A stretch of DNA of 64,000 bases, from the NCBI GenBank assembly GCA_037139095.1, contig JBAXHD010000002.1:110393-174392 (forward strand). Direction: 5' to 3'. Of the stretch, positions 25,274 through 35,300 are shown in pieces (the first letter of the stretch is position 1; each line of letters begins with the position of its first letter). A program made the translations under genes and the position numbers. The DNA is from WLMZ01 sp037139095. GTDB lineage: Bacteria; Actinomycetota; Acidimicrobiia; Acidimicrobiales; Ilumatobacteraceae. The notes under the pieces were generated by a model. It did no database searches. It saw only the letters and a list, made by a program, of their open reading frames with translations, and was not told where the DNA came from.

Positions 25274-28200
25274 GGCGCTGCATCCGCGAGGAATGAGTTG
25301 TAAGCGCCCCACAGAACACGTGCCAACGGATTTGCTGCAGGGAGCAACTGATCTGGGTCGGCGTCTTCCCAGAGGAACTTGGTGTAGGTGTCGTTGAGGT
25401 CATTGTTGAGCTTGTCTTCGTCGATGCACCCCGTTGTGTAGAGGTCCTCGGACGCGAACTCAAACAGCGGTAACGGCTCGCGTAGCGCCTGAAGTCGTAA
25501 CGACAGGGCGACATCGAGCAGGTGCTGCGCAGCGGTGACGCGCTGGGGTCCATCGGCTGGGGTGAGCCACACGGGCTTGGGCTTTTTGCCGCTATCGCCT
25601 CGGGCGGCGACAACCGCTTTCCACGGATGCTCGGGTTGGGCCACCACTGCGGCTGCAAGATGCAGCGCTGCAGCGAGCCGGTGGCGCGGCTTGGGTCGGC
25701 TGTAGCTCACCCGCACCAGGGTGTGCTCGGCGAGGTCGGTGAGGGTGGCGACAAGTTGCACTGAAACGGGTTCAGTGCCGGCGCCGATATCGACGGAGGT
25801 GAGGGTGAGATCGATCGCCGCGATCTCGGAGTGGGTCATCAGTTCGGCGAGATCGGGATGCGAGTCGATCAGTTCGCGGACCTCGGTCTCAACGTCGTGG
25901 AGGGCGGATTGCGACAGCTTGCGCGGCGGCAAGGCTCCGCTGAGCTGTTGAGCAGCACGCCACTGCTCGAGTTGCTCGGCCGACGCCGCGCGGCGGTGCT
26001 GCAGCAGCAGATCGGCGCCCATTTTCGAGGCATCGAGCGGCGCGATTTCGAGCGGTATTTCGGTGGCGACTTCATCGGGTTTGCTGGGCATTCGGACATC
26101 GAGCCGATCGATGAGATATGTGCGCGATGGTTGGGAACATGACTGCGTGAGATCGTCGAGGCTTACGGTGTCGGGCACCACGGGCGGCAGCGGCAGTGCG
26201 CTGACCGACGGCGCTGTTGCTGCATGCTCGCGGCGCACGACGGCCGCGTCGAGCATGCTGTTGTCGAAGCTGAATGGTTGGCCCGGCGGAGCCATTTTCG
26301 ATATGTCGCCAATGGTGAAGTTGGTTTCGTCGTATGCCTGGCGAGGGTGGTGGGTGATCATCAGCTGCTCAGCCGCCGCTTCGGGGGTCATGCCATCAAG
26401 CCCGCTTGCTGGGAGCGTGGCGGCAACTGCGTCTATGAACTCAATGAGCTGCACGGGGAGTGGAAGTGTGCGGTTGGTGGTGATGTCGCTGCCATCGCAG
26501 GTGATGATGAACTGCTCGCCAGCCGCCATCAGTGCATCGAGGAGAAGATGTCGACCCTCGACGCGAGGGTCGCGTTCGCCCACACATGGCCGGGCACCCA
26601 ATAAGTCGTCGCCCTCTGCGCCGGACGACCGCAGGCTGCTCTCGTCGAGGCCAAGGATGCAGATGACCCGCGCAGCAAGGTTGCGCACCGGGACCATGCC
26701 CGTGATGGTGACGGCTCCTGAGCGCAGCGTGAGTCGCCCGCGCGGCGCCGAGTTGATGTCGGTAAGCAACGCTCGAATGTCGTTGAGTGCCAATGGCACT
26801 TCGTTGGCGACACCGGCGAGTTTTGAGTTGGTGCGCAGGTCTTCGATTGCGCCGATGACCTGAGCCAACTGCCATGCATCGTTGGGTGCCGTGGCCAACA
26901 ACGAACGAGCGATGTTGGTGAGTGAATCGACCCAGTAATCGATGGGGTGATCGCCCATCGTGGCGGCGCGCGCGATGCGCAGACGAGCGACGAGCTCGGC
27001 GAGTAGGCCAGCGGTGCGCAGGCCGCCGGCAGCAACATCGTCGAACGGCACGATGCCGTCGGGCCCGAGGCGTGGCGAAGGCGCCGCCATTGCTGCGCCC
27101 ATCAGTAATCGGTCGATGGAAGACGCCCACGTGCCTTCTGCGAAATTGTCAGGAAGCCAAACACTACGGTGCCCTGCATCGAGGCCCCATGTGGTGTTGA
27201 GGTCGTTGATCCATTGGTCGATCGTTGAGATGTCTTCTTCGGAGAGTCCGAGGCATTGCTGAATTGGGGTCAATGCGCACAGACCGAGGAGTTCGGTGGC
27301 GGTGCAGCGACCTGCCACAAGCTGGATCACCGCAGTGAGGGCGACTGCAACGGGATTGCTGGCACCAAGGGAAAGATCGCTGACATAGACCGGCACGGGC
27401 AACGAGCCGCGAGCAAACACCGATGCGGCCAATGGGGCGAAGCGGGCAAGGTCGGGGCAGACCACGATGATGTCGTGCGGCATGAGTGTTGGATCGGCTG
27501 CGAAGAGATGCCCCAACGCATCGCGGAGTACCTCGAGTTGGCGTGTCGCGCCGTGGCAGGCATGAATCTGCACACTGTTGTCATTGGCGAAGGGGTGGGT
27601 GCCAGATGGATCGTGGTCGGCGGCGATATCGGCCTGCAACTGATGCAGCAGCGACAATGGTGCATGTGGCGCCGAGTGAAGTGCGCGTAGTAGAGGGTGA
27701 GGGTATTCGTAGTGGGTGGCGCTCAAGCCGCTAAATAAGGCGGCGGCTTCCATGGATGGCCGCGCCCATGATCTGGTGAGCCGATTGTTCACGTTGGCGG
27801 TGGCATCGCAAGCGCTGCGCAGCGTGAGCCGGCCAGCAAGTTGTTGGCGACATTGCTGCCATGCGACAACAGACGGGTGCATCAAGAACAGATGTACCTC
27901 GTGCAGGGCGGCTAATGCATTGATCACGCTGAGTTGGCCAGGCGAAACGGCGCTGACGCCAAACACGCTGAGGCGTTGGGGGAGCTGTGGCTCAAGCCGG
28001 CCAGCGGCGAGATCGGCGAGCAGCGTGGGAAGTTGCTCAGCGCGGCTGGGGGACGCGATGAGTGCTTGCACCTCGCGCCACAGCGCGGGTTGCCACATTT
28101 GGTCTGGTGCCAGGGGAACGACCGCACTGTTCTCGTCGAGTGTGCCGTCGCCGAACAGATTGTTAGCCCAGAGTTGCAGCATCTCGGGGCGATTGGTCTC

Positions 28201-28623
28201 ATAGCTATCGAACAGATCGGCGATGCGACGCGCCGTTGCATAGCGACTGCGGTTGGCAGCGGTTTCGTGAGGGCTCTCAGCAAGAAACGCGGGCACCTTC
28301 GCCGATGGAGACTGAAGCACCCTCAGCACTGACCATGTGAGGTGATCGATATCCCATGGGTTGGTAGCTGCAGCGGATTGGTCAAGGGCCCGGGCGATGA
28401 AGCCACCGGGGAAAGGCATCTCGATGTTGGCGGAGATGCCATTGCGGTGACCGCTTGCGCCAAGGCGAAGCGCAAGCTGCTGCTGCAGCCAATCGCGTAT
28501 GCCGGCAGTGGGCACGGCCACAACCTCGGCAGCGAACGGATCGGAGAGTGGCGTTTCGAGCAGCGCTGCCAATGCATCGCAGAGATCGGTGAGCTGGGCT
28601 CCATGGTGAATATGTAGGCCCAA
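25270..28623 (-). CDS. recC: Exodeoxyribonuclease V subunit gamma RecC
   Basis: A 1,117-residue inactivated helicase-like scaffold subunit of RecBCD that reads Chi. The N-terminus (VVAVPTAGIRDWLQQQLA then NIEMPFPGGFIAR) is diagnostic, and HACHGATRQLEVLRDAL and RNLAARVICILGLDESSLR are typical later. TTG 28623 is the likely start because GAGAGGAG lies about 6 bases before it and no ATG or GTG fits the N-terminal alignment. It is the first gene of recC-recB-recD, apparently followed by sulP and the CYTH-CHAD gene. Confidence 0.94.
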   Translation of the reverse strand: MGLHIHHGAQLTDLCDALAALLETPLSDPFAAEVVAVPTAGIRDWLQQQLALRLGASGHRNGISANIEMPFPGGFIARALDQSAAATNPWDIDHLTWSVLRVLQSPSAKVPAFLAESPHETAANRSRYATARRIADLFDSYETNRPEMLQLWANNLFGDGTLDENSAVVPLAPDQMWQPALWREVQALIASPSRAEQLPTLLADLAAGRLEPQLPQRLSVFGVSAVSPGQLSVINALAALHEVHLFLMHPSVVAWQQCRQQLAGRLTLRSACDATANVNNRLTRSWARPSMEAAALFSGLSATHYEYPHPLLRALHSAPHAPLSLLHQLQADIAADHDPSGTHPFANDNSVQIHACHGATRQLEVLRDALGHLFAADPTLMPHDIIVVCPDLARFAPLAASVFARGSLPVPVYVSDLSLGASNPVAVALTAVIQLVAGRCTATELLGLCALTPIQQCLGLSEEDISTIDQWINDLNTTWGLDAGHRSVWLPDNFAEGTWASSIDRLLMGAAMAAPSPRLGPDGIVPFDDVAAGGLRTAGLLAELVARLRIARAATMGDHPIDYWVDSLTNIARSLLATAPNDAWQLAQVIGAIEDLRTNSKLAGVANEVPLALNDIRALLTDINSAPRGRLTLRSGAVTITGMVPVRNLAARVICILGLDESSLRSSGAEGDDLLGARPCVGERDPRVEGRHLLLDALMAAGEQFIITCDGSDITTNRTLPLPVQLIEFIDAVAATLPASGLDGMTPEAAAEQLMITHHPRQAYDETNFTIGDISKMAPPGQPFSFDNSMLDAAVVRREHAATAPSVSALPLPPVVPDTVSLDDLTQSCSQPSRTYLIDRLDVRMPSKPDEVATEIPLEIAPLDASKMGADLLLQHRRAASAEQLEQWRAAQQLSGALPPRKLSQSALHDVETEVRELIDSHPDLAELMTHSEIAAIDLTLTSVDIGAGTEPVSVQLVATLTDLAEHTLVRVSYSRPKPRHRLAAALHLAAAVVAQPEHPWKAVVAARGDSGKKPKPVWLTPADGPQRVTAAQHLLDVALSLRLQALREPLPLFEFASEDLYTTGCIDEDKLNNDLNDTYTKFLWEDADPDQLLPAANPLARVLWGAYNSFLADAAP

Positions 28624-28785
28624 CGTGGTCTCCTCTCAGCAATGGCGCGATCGGCGGACAGCCCCCCGTGTGCTCGGCTATTTGACCACATGGGTGCGAC
28701 ACAGAATGGTGGATCACGTTCTGGCTGCGAGGCCGCCCCAAACAATGGCGTACGATTTCGTCAAAATCATCAGGAGGATCCAACA

Positions 28786-30225
28786 ATGACTGACACATTG
28801 ACCAACTACGACAAGCTCTACATCAACGGGGCATGGGTCGCATCTACCTCAACGGAAACACTTCAGGTCATCGACTCGGTGACCGAAGGTGTGATGGCCA
28901 CCATCCCGTCGGGCACCGCTGCCGATGTTGATGCCGCAGTGAAAGCCGCCGCAGCAGCGTTCGAGTCGTGGGCCAATACCCCTCGTGAAGAGCGCGCCAA
29001 GTACCTCACTCGTATCGGCGACGCACTCGGTGCACGCATGGACGAAATTGCCACCGCCATCTCGAAAGAGACCGGCATGGCCAAGTGGCTCTCGCAGATG
29101 GTGCAGGTGGGTCTACCCATCAACAGCTTCAACACTGCTGCCTCGCTCGCCGAGACCTTTCAGTTCACCGAGACCATTGGCTCCTCGCTCATTGTTCGTG
29201 AGCCCATCGGCGTCGTTGCCTGCATCACGCCTTGGAACTACCCACTGCACCAAATCGCAGCCAAGGTTGCCTACGCAATGGCCGCCGGTTGCACCGTGGT
29301 GCTCAAGCCCAGCGAGATCGCTCCGGTCGATGCGTTCATCTTGGCCGACATCATTCACGAGGTGGGCCTGCCCGCAGGTGTGTTCAACCTCGTGTCAGGT
29401 CTGGGCACCGTGGTGGGCGAGGCAATGTCGTTGCATCCAGCCGTAGACATGGTGTCGTTCACTGGATCAACCCGCGCCGGAAAGCGCGTGATGCAGGCCG
29501 GTGCCGAGACCATCAAGAAGATCGCACTCGAGCTTGGTGGCAAGAGCGCCAACGTGTTGCTCGCCGATCTCGATGCCGCCGGTTTCTCCAAGGCTGTGGC
29601 CGATGGTGTTGGCAAGGCGTTCTTGAATTCGGGCCAGACCTGTTCTGCGCTCACACGCATGTTGGTCCCTCGCGATCGTCTCGCCGAAGCCGAAGCAATT
29701 GCCGGAGCAACCGCCGAAGCAATGGTGGTTGGCGACCCGTTCGCTGCCGGCATTCACCTCGGGCCGCTCGCTTCGGCGGCCCAGCGTGACCGCGTGCAGG
29801 GCTACATCCAAAAGGGAATCGACGAAGGCGCCACGTTGGTTGCTGGTGGTCTCGGTGCACCCGAAGGCCTCAACGTCGGTTTCTACGTGCGGCCAACCGT
29901 GTTCTCCGGTGTCACACCTGAGATGACCATCGCCCAAGAAGAGATCTTTGGCCCAGTGCTGTCGATCTTGCCCTACGACACCGAAGACGATGCAGTGCGC
30001 ATTGCCAACGGCGTGGTCTACGGCCTCGCTGGTGGTGTGTGGTCGGCAAGCAAGGAGCACGCTCAAGCAGTGGCCCTTCGGTTGCGCACCGGTCAGGTAG
30101 AGGTCAACGGTGGGGCATTCAACCCCAACGCTCCATTCGGTGGCTACAAGCAGTCGGGCATCGGCCGCGAGTACGGCCACTTCGGCCTCGAGGAGTTCCT
30201 CGAGATCAAGAGCCTGCAGCTCTAG
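28786..30225 (+). CDS. NAD(P)-dependent aldehyde dehydrogenase
   Basis: A 479-residue aldehyde dehydrogenase with AGGAGG 8 bases before ATG 28786. Catalytic parts are complete: ITPWNYPLHQIAAKVAYA (cofactor site), FTGSTRAGKRV, general base Glu249 in LELGGKS and nucleophile Cys286 in NSGQTCSALTR; EIFGPVLSI and GGYKQSGIGREYG close the fold. Substrate is not evident. It faces a trimethyllysine-dioxygenase-like gene 30 bases beyond its stop; in carnitine biosynthesis an aldehyde dehydrogenase oxidises trimethylaminobutyraldehyde, which makes that a testable role, though the sequence looks like a general family member. Confidence 0.93.
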   Translation: MTDTLTNYDKLYINGAWVASTSTETLQVIDSVTEGVMATIPSGTAADVDAAVKAAAAAFESWANTPREERAKYLTRIGDALGARMDEIATAISKETGMAKWLSQMVQVGLPINSFNTAASLAETFQFTETIGSSLIVREPIGVVACITPWNYPLHQIAAKVAYAMAAGCTVVLKPSEIAPVDAFILADIIHEVGLPAGVFNLVSGLGTVVGEAMSLHPAVDMVSFTGSTRAGKRVMQAGAETIKKIALELGGKSANVLLADLDAAGFSKAVADGVGKAFLNSGQTCSALTRMLVPRDRLAEAEAIAGATAEAMVVGDPFAAGIHLGPLASAAQRDRVQGYIQKGIDEGATLVAGGLGAPEGLNVGFYVRPTVFSGVTPEMTIAQEEIFGPVLSILPYDTEDDAVRIANGVVYGLAGGVWSASKEHAQAVALRLRTGQVEVNGGAFNPNAPFGGYKQSGIGREYGHFGLEEFLEIKSLQL

Positions 30226-30255
30226 GAGCTTGTTCGAATCGTGGGGTCGGTTGCG

Positions 30256-31362
30256 TCAGACAAGCTGGCGCAACCGGCTCTCGACATCTTCCCGATTTAC
30301 GTAGCCGCCGCACATGCGTCGCAGGCCCGTAAACGCTGCTCGGCCGTGCATCACGCGCCAGTTGTCGAACAGCAACGCTTCGCCCGGCGCAAGCACGTGG
30401 CGCCACTGCAACGACTGGTCATTGGCCAATGTGTCGAATGCGCGCAGCGCGTCGTAGAACGCGATCATCTCGTGCTCGGGCAACAAGAACGGAGCCCGGT
30501 CGTAGTTGTTAAACGACACCTGCACGAGGTGACCCGCATGGTCGTGGCGGAACACGGGCCGCGCCGCCATCAGATGCGAGCCATCGCCGATGTACTGGCC
30601 CGGCACCGCAACGGTTGACAGCGTGGCGAAATGCTCGGGCATCTCAGCAGCCATGTGCTTGGCAATCGCAAACGCGTCGACCATGGTGCTGTCGCCTCCG
30701 GTGCCGTCGAACTGCAAGCAGTGCAGCAACTGCACGCCAGGCGCGTCGTGCGAATAGGTGCCGTCGGTGTGCGGGCGAAGCTCAAGGTTGGTGTAGGCAG
30801 TGTCGGCCTTGGTGAGATCGGCGGTGAACTCCCACATGCCACCAAAGATGGTCTCGCGCACGTAACCAATGCGGCGCAGCAGCGCCTCGGTGGCCTCAGC
30901 GTTGGCCGGCGTACCCACGGCGAGGCAGAAGCCGAACTCGGCGGTTTTGGCTAACCACTCGCGCACGCCATCGTCGGAGCCCATGATTGCGGCGTATGGA
31001 ACCATCGGCACATGCGCGCGAATGATGGCGCCGTTCCACAGCGTGATGCCGTCGCGAGACGTGGCACGGGCGACGGTTGGTGTGCGGTACTTGGCCAGAA
31101 AGCTCACGGGCAGCACCGAGTTGGGGCTCGAATCGCTCCACGCAAGATCGATGGAATCTTCGGTGAGCGCTACATCGGTGGCCACCAACTCGGCATCGAG
31201 TTCGGCGGTGAAAAGTTGGCGCTGCTGGGTCACCGGATGAAGGGTGTCGTCGTCGTGGGCATGATCGCGCAGCCAGATCCACGGGTACCGAGTAACGGTG
31301 TTGTCGGTCCAGGTGACGACCAGTGAATTGCGATCGAGATGCAATGACGAGATAGCGATCAT
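30256..31362 (-). CDS. Trimethyllysine dioxygenase-like Fe(II)/2-oxoglutarate oxygenase
   Basis: A 368-residue enzyme of the gamma-butyrobetaine/trimethyllysine dioxygenase family: an N-terminal GBBH-like domain (about 1-90, with WIWLRDHAHDD) and a TauD-type oxygenase domain. The iron triad is His198/Asp200 (RPHTDGTY) and His339 (NWRVMHGRAAF). Several stretches resemble eukaryotic trimethyllysine dioxygenase more than butyrobetaine hydroxylase: LLHCLQFDGTGGDSTMVD, SFNNYDRAP and FDNWRVMHGRAAFTGLRRMC. The zinc-binding cysteines of the N-terminal domain in eukaryotic butyrobetaine hydroxylase are absent. ATG 31362 is the start. It is convergent with the aldehyde dehydrogenase. The family call is firm, the substrate inferred. 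Confidence 0.8.
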   Translation of the reverse strand: MIAISSLHLDRNSLVVTWTDNTVTRYPWIWLRDHAHDDDTLHPVTQQRQLFTAELDAELVATDVALTEDSIDLAWSDSSPNSVLPVSFLAKYRTPTVARATSRDGITLWNGAIIRAHVPMVPYAAIMGSDDGVREWLAKTAEFGFCLAVGTPANAEATEALLRRIGYVRETIFGGMWEFTADLTKADTAYTNLELRPHTDGTYSHDAPGVQLLHCLQFDGTGGDSTMVDAFAIAKHMAAEMPEHFATLSTVAVPGQYIGDGSHLMAARPVFRHDHAGHLVQVSFNNYDRAPFLLPEHEMIAFYDALRAFDTLANDQSLQWRHVLAPGEALLFDNWRVMHGRAAFTGLRRMCGGYVNREDVESRLRQLV

Positions 31363-31428
31363 GCGCGGAACTCCGAACGGGGATGGGTGCGGCCGTAGGC
31401 CGCCGTGACTGCGTACCGAGTGTATGGC

Positions 31429-32190
31429 TTAACGGAACAGGTAGATGAGGGCCACGATTACACCGAACACAATCACGAATGGCCGAAGCCGCTTGCTGGG
31501 AATGACCCCAACAAGACGACCGCCCAGATTGCCACCCAACAGACTTGCTGGCGCCATCACCAACACGAGGGTCCATTCGATGCGGCCTGAGAAAACTAAG
31601 AAGGCCGCTGCGCAACCGTTGATGACCACAGACATCAGCTGCTTTACGGCGTTGACGCGTGTGAAGGGCAGATGCGAGAACAGGCCGAGCACGGCGACCA
31701 GCATGATGCCCAATCCTGCACCGAAGTAGCCGCCGTAGATCGCAGCCAACAAGATCGAGCCGAGTTCGAGAACGCGATGCGATGTCGACCCTTGTGTGCG
31801 AGTTGTCAACATCGCGCGCAGACGATCTTGGAAACCGAGCAACGCGCATGCCGCAAGAATCATGAACGGCACGATCTGGCGGAATACGGCCTCGCTGGTA
31901 ACCACCAGCAAGATCGATCCGCCAAGGCCTCCAAGCGCTGCCGTCAGCAATTGCACACGTAAGCCGCGACCGAGGCCAGCAAGGTCTCGTCGTTGCGCGT
32001 AACTGCCGCCTACGTAGCCGGGACATAGCGAGACGGTGTTGGTGGCGTTGGCTCGAACAGCTGGAATCCCGATAGCCGTGAGGATGGGGAAGGTAATCAG
32101 CGTGCCGCCGCCAGCGATGGCGTTGACACAGCCGGCCGCAAGGGCTGCCGCCGCAGCACCCACATGGGCGATGGCTGAGATGTCGGTCAT
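31429..32190 (-). CDS. TSUP (TauE/SafE)-family membrane permease
   Basis: A 253-residue membrane protein with about eight helices. The family N-terminal signature is GCVNAIAGGGTLITFPILTA, repeated in weaker form in the second half (YFGAGLGIMLVAVLG and NAVKQLMSVVINGCAA). TSUP proteins export sulfite, sulfoacetate and other organosulfonates or transport sulfur compounds. ATG 32190 is the start. It lies 66 bases upstream of the dioxygenase gene on the same strand, so the two may share a transcript; no transported substrate can be assigned. Confidence 0.87.
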   Translation of the reverse strand: MTDISAIAHVGAAAAALAAGCVNAIAGGGTLITFPILTAIGIPAVRANATNTVSLCPGYVGGSYAQRRDLAGLGRGLRVQLLTAALGGLGGSILLVVTSEAVFRQIVPFMILAACALLGFQDRLRAMLTTRTQGSTSHRVLELGSILLAAIYGGYFGAGLGIMLVAVLGLFSHLPFTRVNAVKQLMSVVINGCAAAFLVFSGRIEWTLVLVMAPASLLGGNLGGRLVGVIPSKRLRPFVIVFGVIVALIYLFR

Positions 32191-32251
32191 GCTGGCGAAC
32201 TCACGGGCCAGAGGCTAGTTGTCGAAGGCCTACTGATTGGGGGTGGAACGC

Positions 32252-32284
32252 GGCAATCCCCGGGGTCGTCCCCCGGGGATTGCC
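32252..32284 (-). terminator. Strong hairpin after the giant repeat-protein gene
   Basis: GGCAATCCCCGGGG (32252-32265) and CCCCGGGGATTGCC (32271-32284) form a perfect 14-bp GC-rich stem with a 5-base loop, 33 bases past the stop of the giant gene and 62 bases before the TSUP start. There is no clear T-run on the reverse strand, so it may be an L-shaped terminator or an mRNA-stabilising hairpin. Confidence 0.7.
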
Positions 32285-32317
32285 GTTGTTGGTTGTAGTT
32301 GTGGTCGTGATTGTTGG

Positions 32318-35300
32318 TTACGGGGTCACGTTGAGGTTGGTCACCGAGGTCACCGATGCCGCAACGTTGCTGACCCGAATGTTGTAGAGACCAACTGTGG
32401 TGCCGACGGCGAGCCTGAATGTAAGGCTTGTGCCATTGGCAGCGAGGACCGCAGGAGTTGGGATCAAGCGGGTGCCCTGAACCAAGGTGACGGTGCTTCC
32501 GGCTACAAAGTTCGTGCCCACAACTGTGATCACTGGGTTGAGTAGCAGCGAGGTGGTGGTTGGCGTGAACGTGGTGATCGTTGGAGCGACGACCACGGTG
32601 AACGAAGCTGCGCTGAGCACAGTGCCGAAGCTGGTCTGCACCGAGATGGTGCCGCTGGTCGTTCCCTTAGCCAAGCCGCTGATCACCAAGGTGGTGGGGC
32701 TCGTCACCGTGAAGGCCACGACAGCTTTGCCGCCCACGGACACCTTTGTGGCGGTGCGGAAGTTGTTACCCGTCACCGTGATGGTGGAGGTGCCGTCCGC
32801 AGGACCCGCTGTTGGGGTGAACGATGTGATCGTCGGTGCGGTTGCCACGACAAACTCAAGCGAGCTCGGCGTGAAGCCCGTGGTGCTGACGGTCACTGGA
32901 CCTTGCACTGCGGTAGCTGGCACGGTCACGGTCAGCGCCGTGGAGGTGCGTGTCGCCGCTGTGACGGCTGCGGCGACGCGGTCGCCGGTCGCAGTGGTGA
33001 AGGTGACAGTGCTCGCCGCCGTGAAACCAACGCCTCGCAAGGTGATCGCAGTGCCGCGGGCGGCACTGACAACGCTGAAGCTGGTCAGCGTTGGGCTCGG
33101 GTTCACCTTGAAGTTGTTGACGGTGGCGGTGCCGTTGGTGGTTCGCACCACCAACGCAGCATTGGTGATGACTGCCCCTGTGGTGTTGGCGGCCAGCGGC
33201 ACGATGACGCTGATGGTGCACACCGCTGGGGTGCCGACGCATGCGACAGGCACAGAGACCGTGGCTGCAGCACCGTTGATGGTCACTGTGGTGGCGCCGA
33301 CCGCAGGGTTAAAGCTGGTGCCGGTGATTTTCACAGTGGATCCGGCGTTCACGCCGGTGGCTGCGGTTGGCAGCGTCGAGGTGATCGTCGGTGGGTTACC
33401 TGCAACTGTCAAGCCGCCGACGCCGCCAGCCTTGCTTGCCGTGCCACCTTGTGTGGTCACCGAGACAGCAGTTGCCACTGGCGTGTCAGTTGCGCCGTTC
33501 AGGTTGGCAGGGATCACCGCAGTCACCGTGGTGTTGTTCACAATAGTGAACGATGTCGCTCGCTGAGCGGCCTGGCCGGCTGCCGTGAAGCTCACCGAGG
33601 TGGTCGCTGCCAGATCGGTACCGGTGAGGGTTACCGAGGCGCCGCGCACTGCCGATGCCGGAGCAACAGCCGTCAGCGTTGGCGTGGGTACGCCGACACC
33701 GGAAACCACGATGTGCGAGATGCCGTTCTGGCCGCTGTGAGTGATCGGGATCGATGCGGCTCGCACGCCGTCGGCGCTTGCCTTGAAGGCAACCGTAACG
33801 GTGCAACGGGCGCCGACAGCGAGCGTGGCAGGACAGTTTGTGGTGCGGGTGAAGTCGCCGGGGTTGAGGCCTTCGACAGCGCCAACCGAGATGCCGCTGA
33901 TGGCGCCAGGGCCAACGTTGGTGAATGTTGCAACGTTGGTGGTGCTGGCGACGCCGAGGGCACCCGAGCCGGAGAAGCCAGCGTCGAGCAGCACAGGTGC
34001 CACGGTGACGTCGGCGATTGGGGCCAAAGCTGGCAGGTTGCCGGCAACGGGGCAGCCAATGGTTGGGCCTGGAACTTCGGCCCACTCGGCGTGGCTGTTC
34101 TCGTTGAGGGCCAGTGGAATGCGACCCAACCAGAGGGCGTGCGACAAGCCGGTCACAGCGAGCTGCACGTCAGCTGGGGTCAGACCGGTGAAGGTCGCTG
34201 TCCAGTTGCTGCCGTTCATGGTCACCGAGCCGTCGAGGCCGAATGCGGCACGCAGGTCTTGGCGGCCGCTGACCGTGAAGTTGCCTGTGGTCTTGGTGGT
34301 GATACGTGGCTCAAATGAACCGACGGCCAACGGCAAGCCGGTGAAGGTGTCAACAGCTGTACCGGTCATCACCACGGTGTTGGCGTTTACTGCCGTTGCT
34401 GGCATGTTCACTTCGACACTCTGAACATGGATCTGATCCATGCTGTTGATCACCGAAGGGTCGGCCTGTTGCCGTGCAACAGCGCGGATCACGTCGCCGG
34501 CCCGGAGGTCGGGCGTTGCATTGGCCCAGCAACCGGTCGAGACGATGTGGTTGGCTTCGACAATGCCGCCAGGGAAACGTGGCGACAGTGCATCAGACTG
34601 ACCGATCAACACACCATTGCGGTATGCCTCGATGGTGACCACTTCGTCAGCTGCGTAGCCGGCGGCAATGGCGTAGTCACGCACTGGGAACACGCTGAGT
34701 GCGTGCGGCAGACGTGGTGGGTCGAATGCGCCTTCGGCCGAGATCGACGACGTGCCAGTGAGCGCAACGCTCTTGTCGCCGAGAGGGTCGTTGGTGCTGA
34801 TGGTCAGGTTGGCGGTGCGGGTGTTCACGGCACTTGGCGTGAACGTCGCAGTGATGGTGCAGGAGCTGCCGGCGTGAACCGGAGCGGTTGTGTTGCAGGC
34901 GCCTGGAAGATTTCCGCCGACAACATGAAAGTCGACAGCGTTCGTGCCGGGCGTGGTGTTGGTCACGCTGATGCCTGCGAACGTGAGGTCGGCGGCACCT
35001 TCATTGCTCACCGTGACGACCTGTGAGCCGGTGGTGAGTCCCACCTGGGTGTCGGCAAAGGTCAGCGCTGCAGGTGTCAACAACGAGCTTGGAACCACGG
35101 TGCGCACGGCGAGGCCGGTTGCGGTGGCGGTGTGAGGCGAGCCCACAGCGTTGTCGTTGATACGGATGATTGCTGAACGAGTTCCGGCAAGGTTGACCAC
35201 CTGTGGCGAGAAGCGAACAGTGAAGGTTCCGTTGCTCTCTGGCGCGATCGGTGCGGGCACCGCTCCAACCAAGCTGAAGTCTTCAGGGTTGCTGCCACCG

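Noticed and set aside
32487..33566. Long open frame on the + strand opposite the giant protein gene
   Set aside because: It is antisense to a clear coding frame, has a repetitive Val/Thr composition mirroring the repeats, and lacks start signals.
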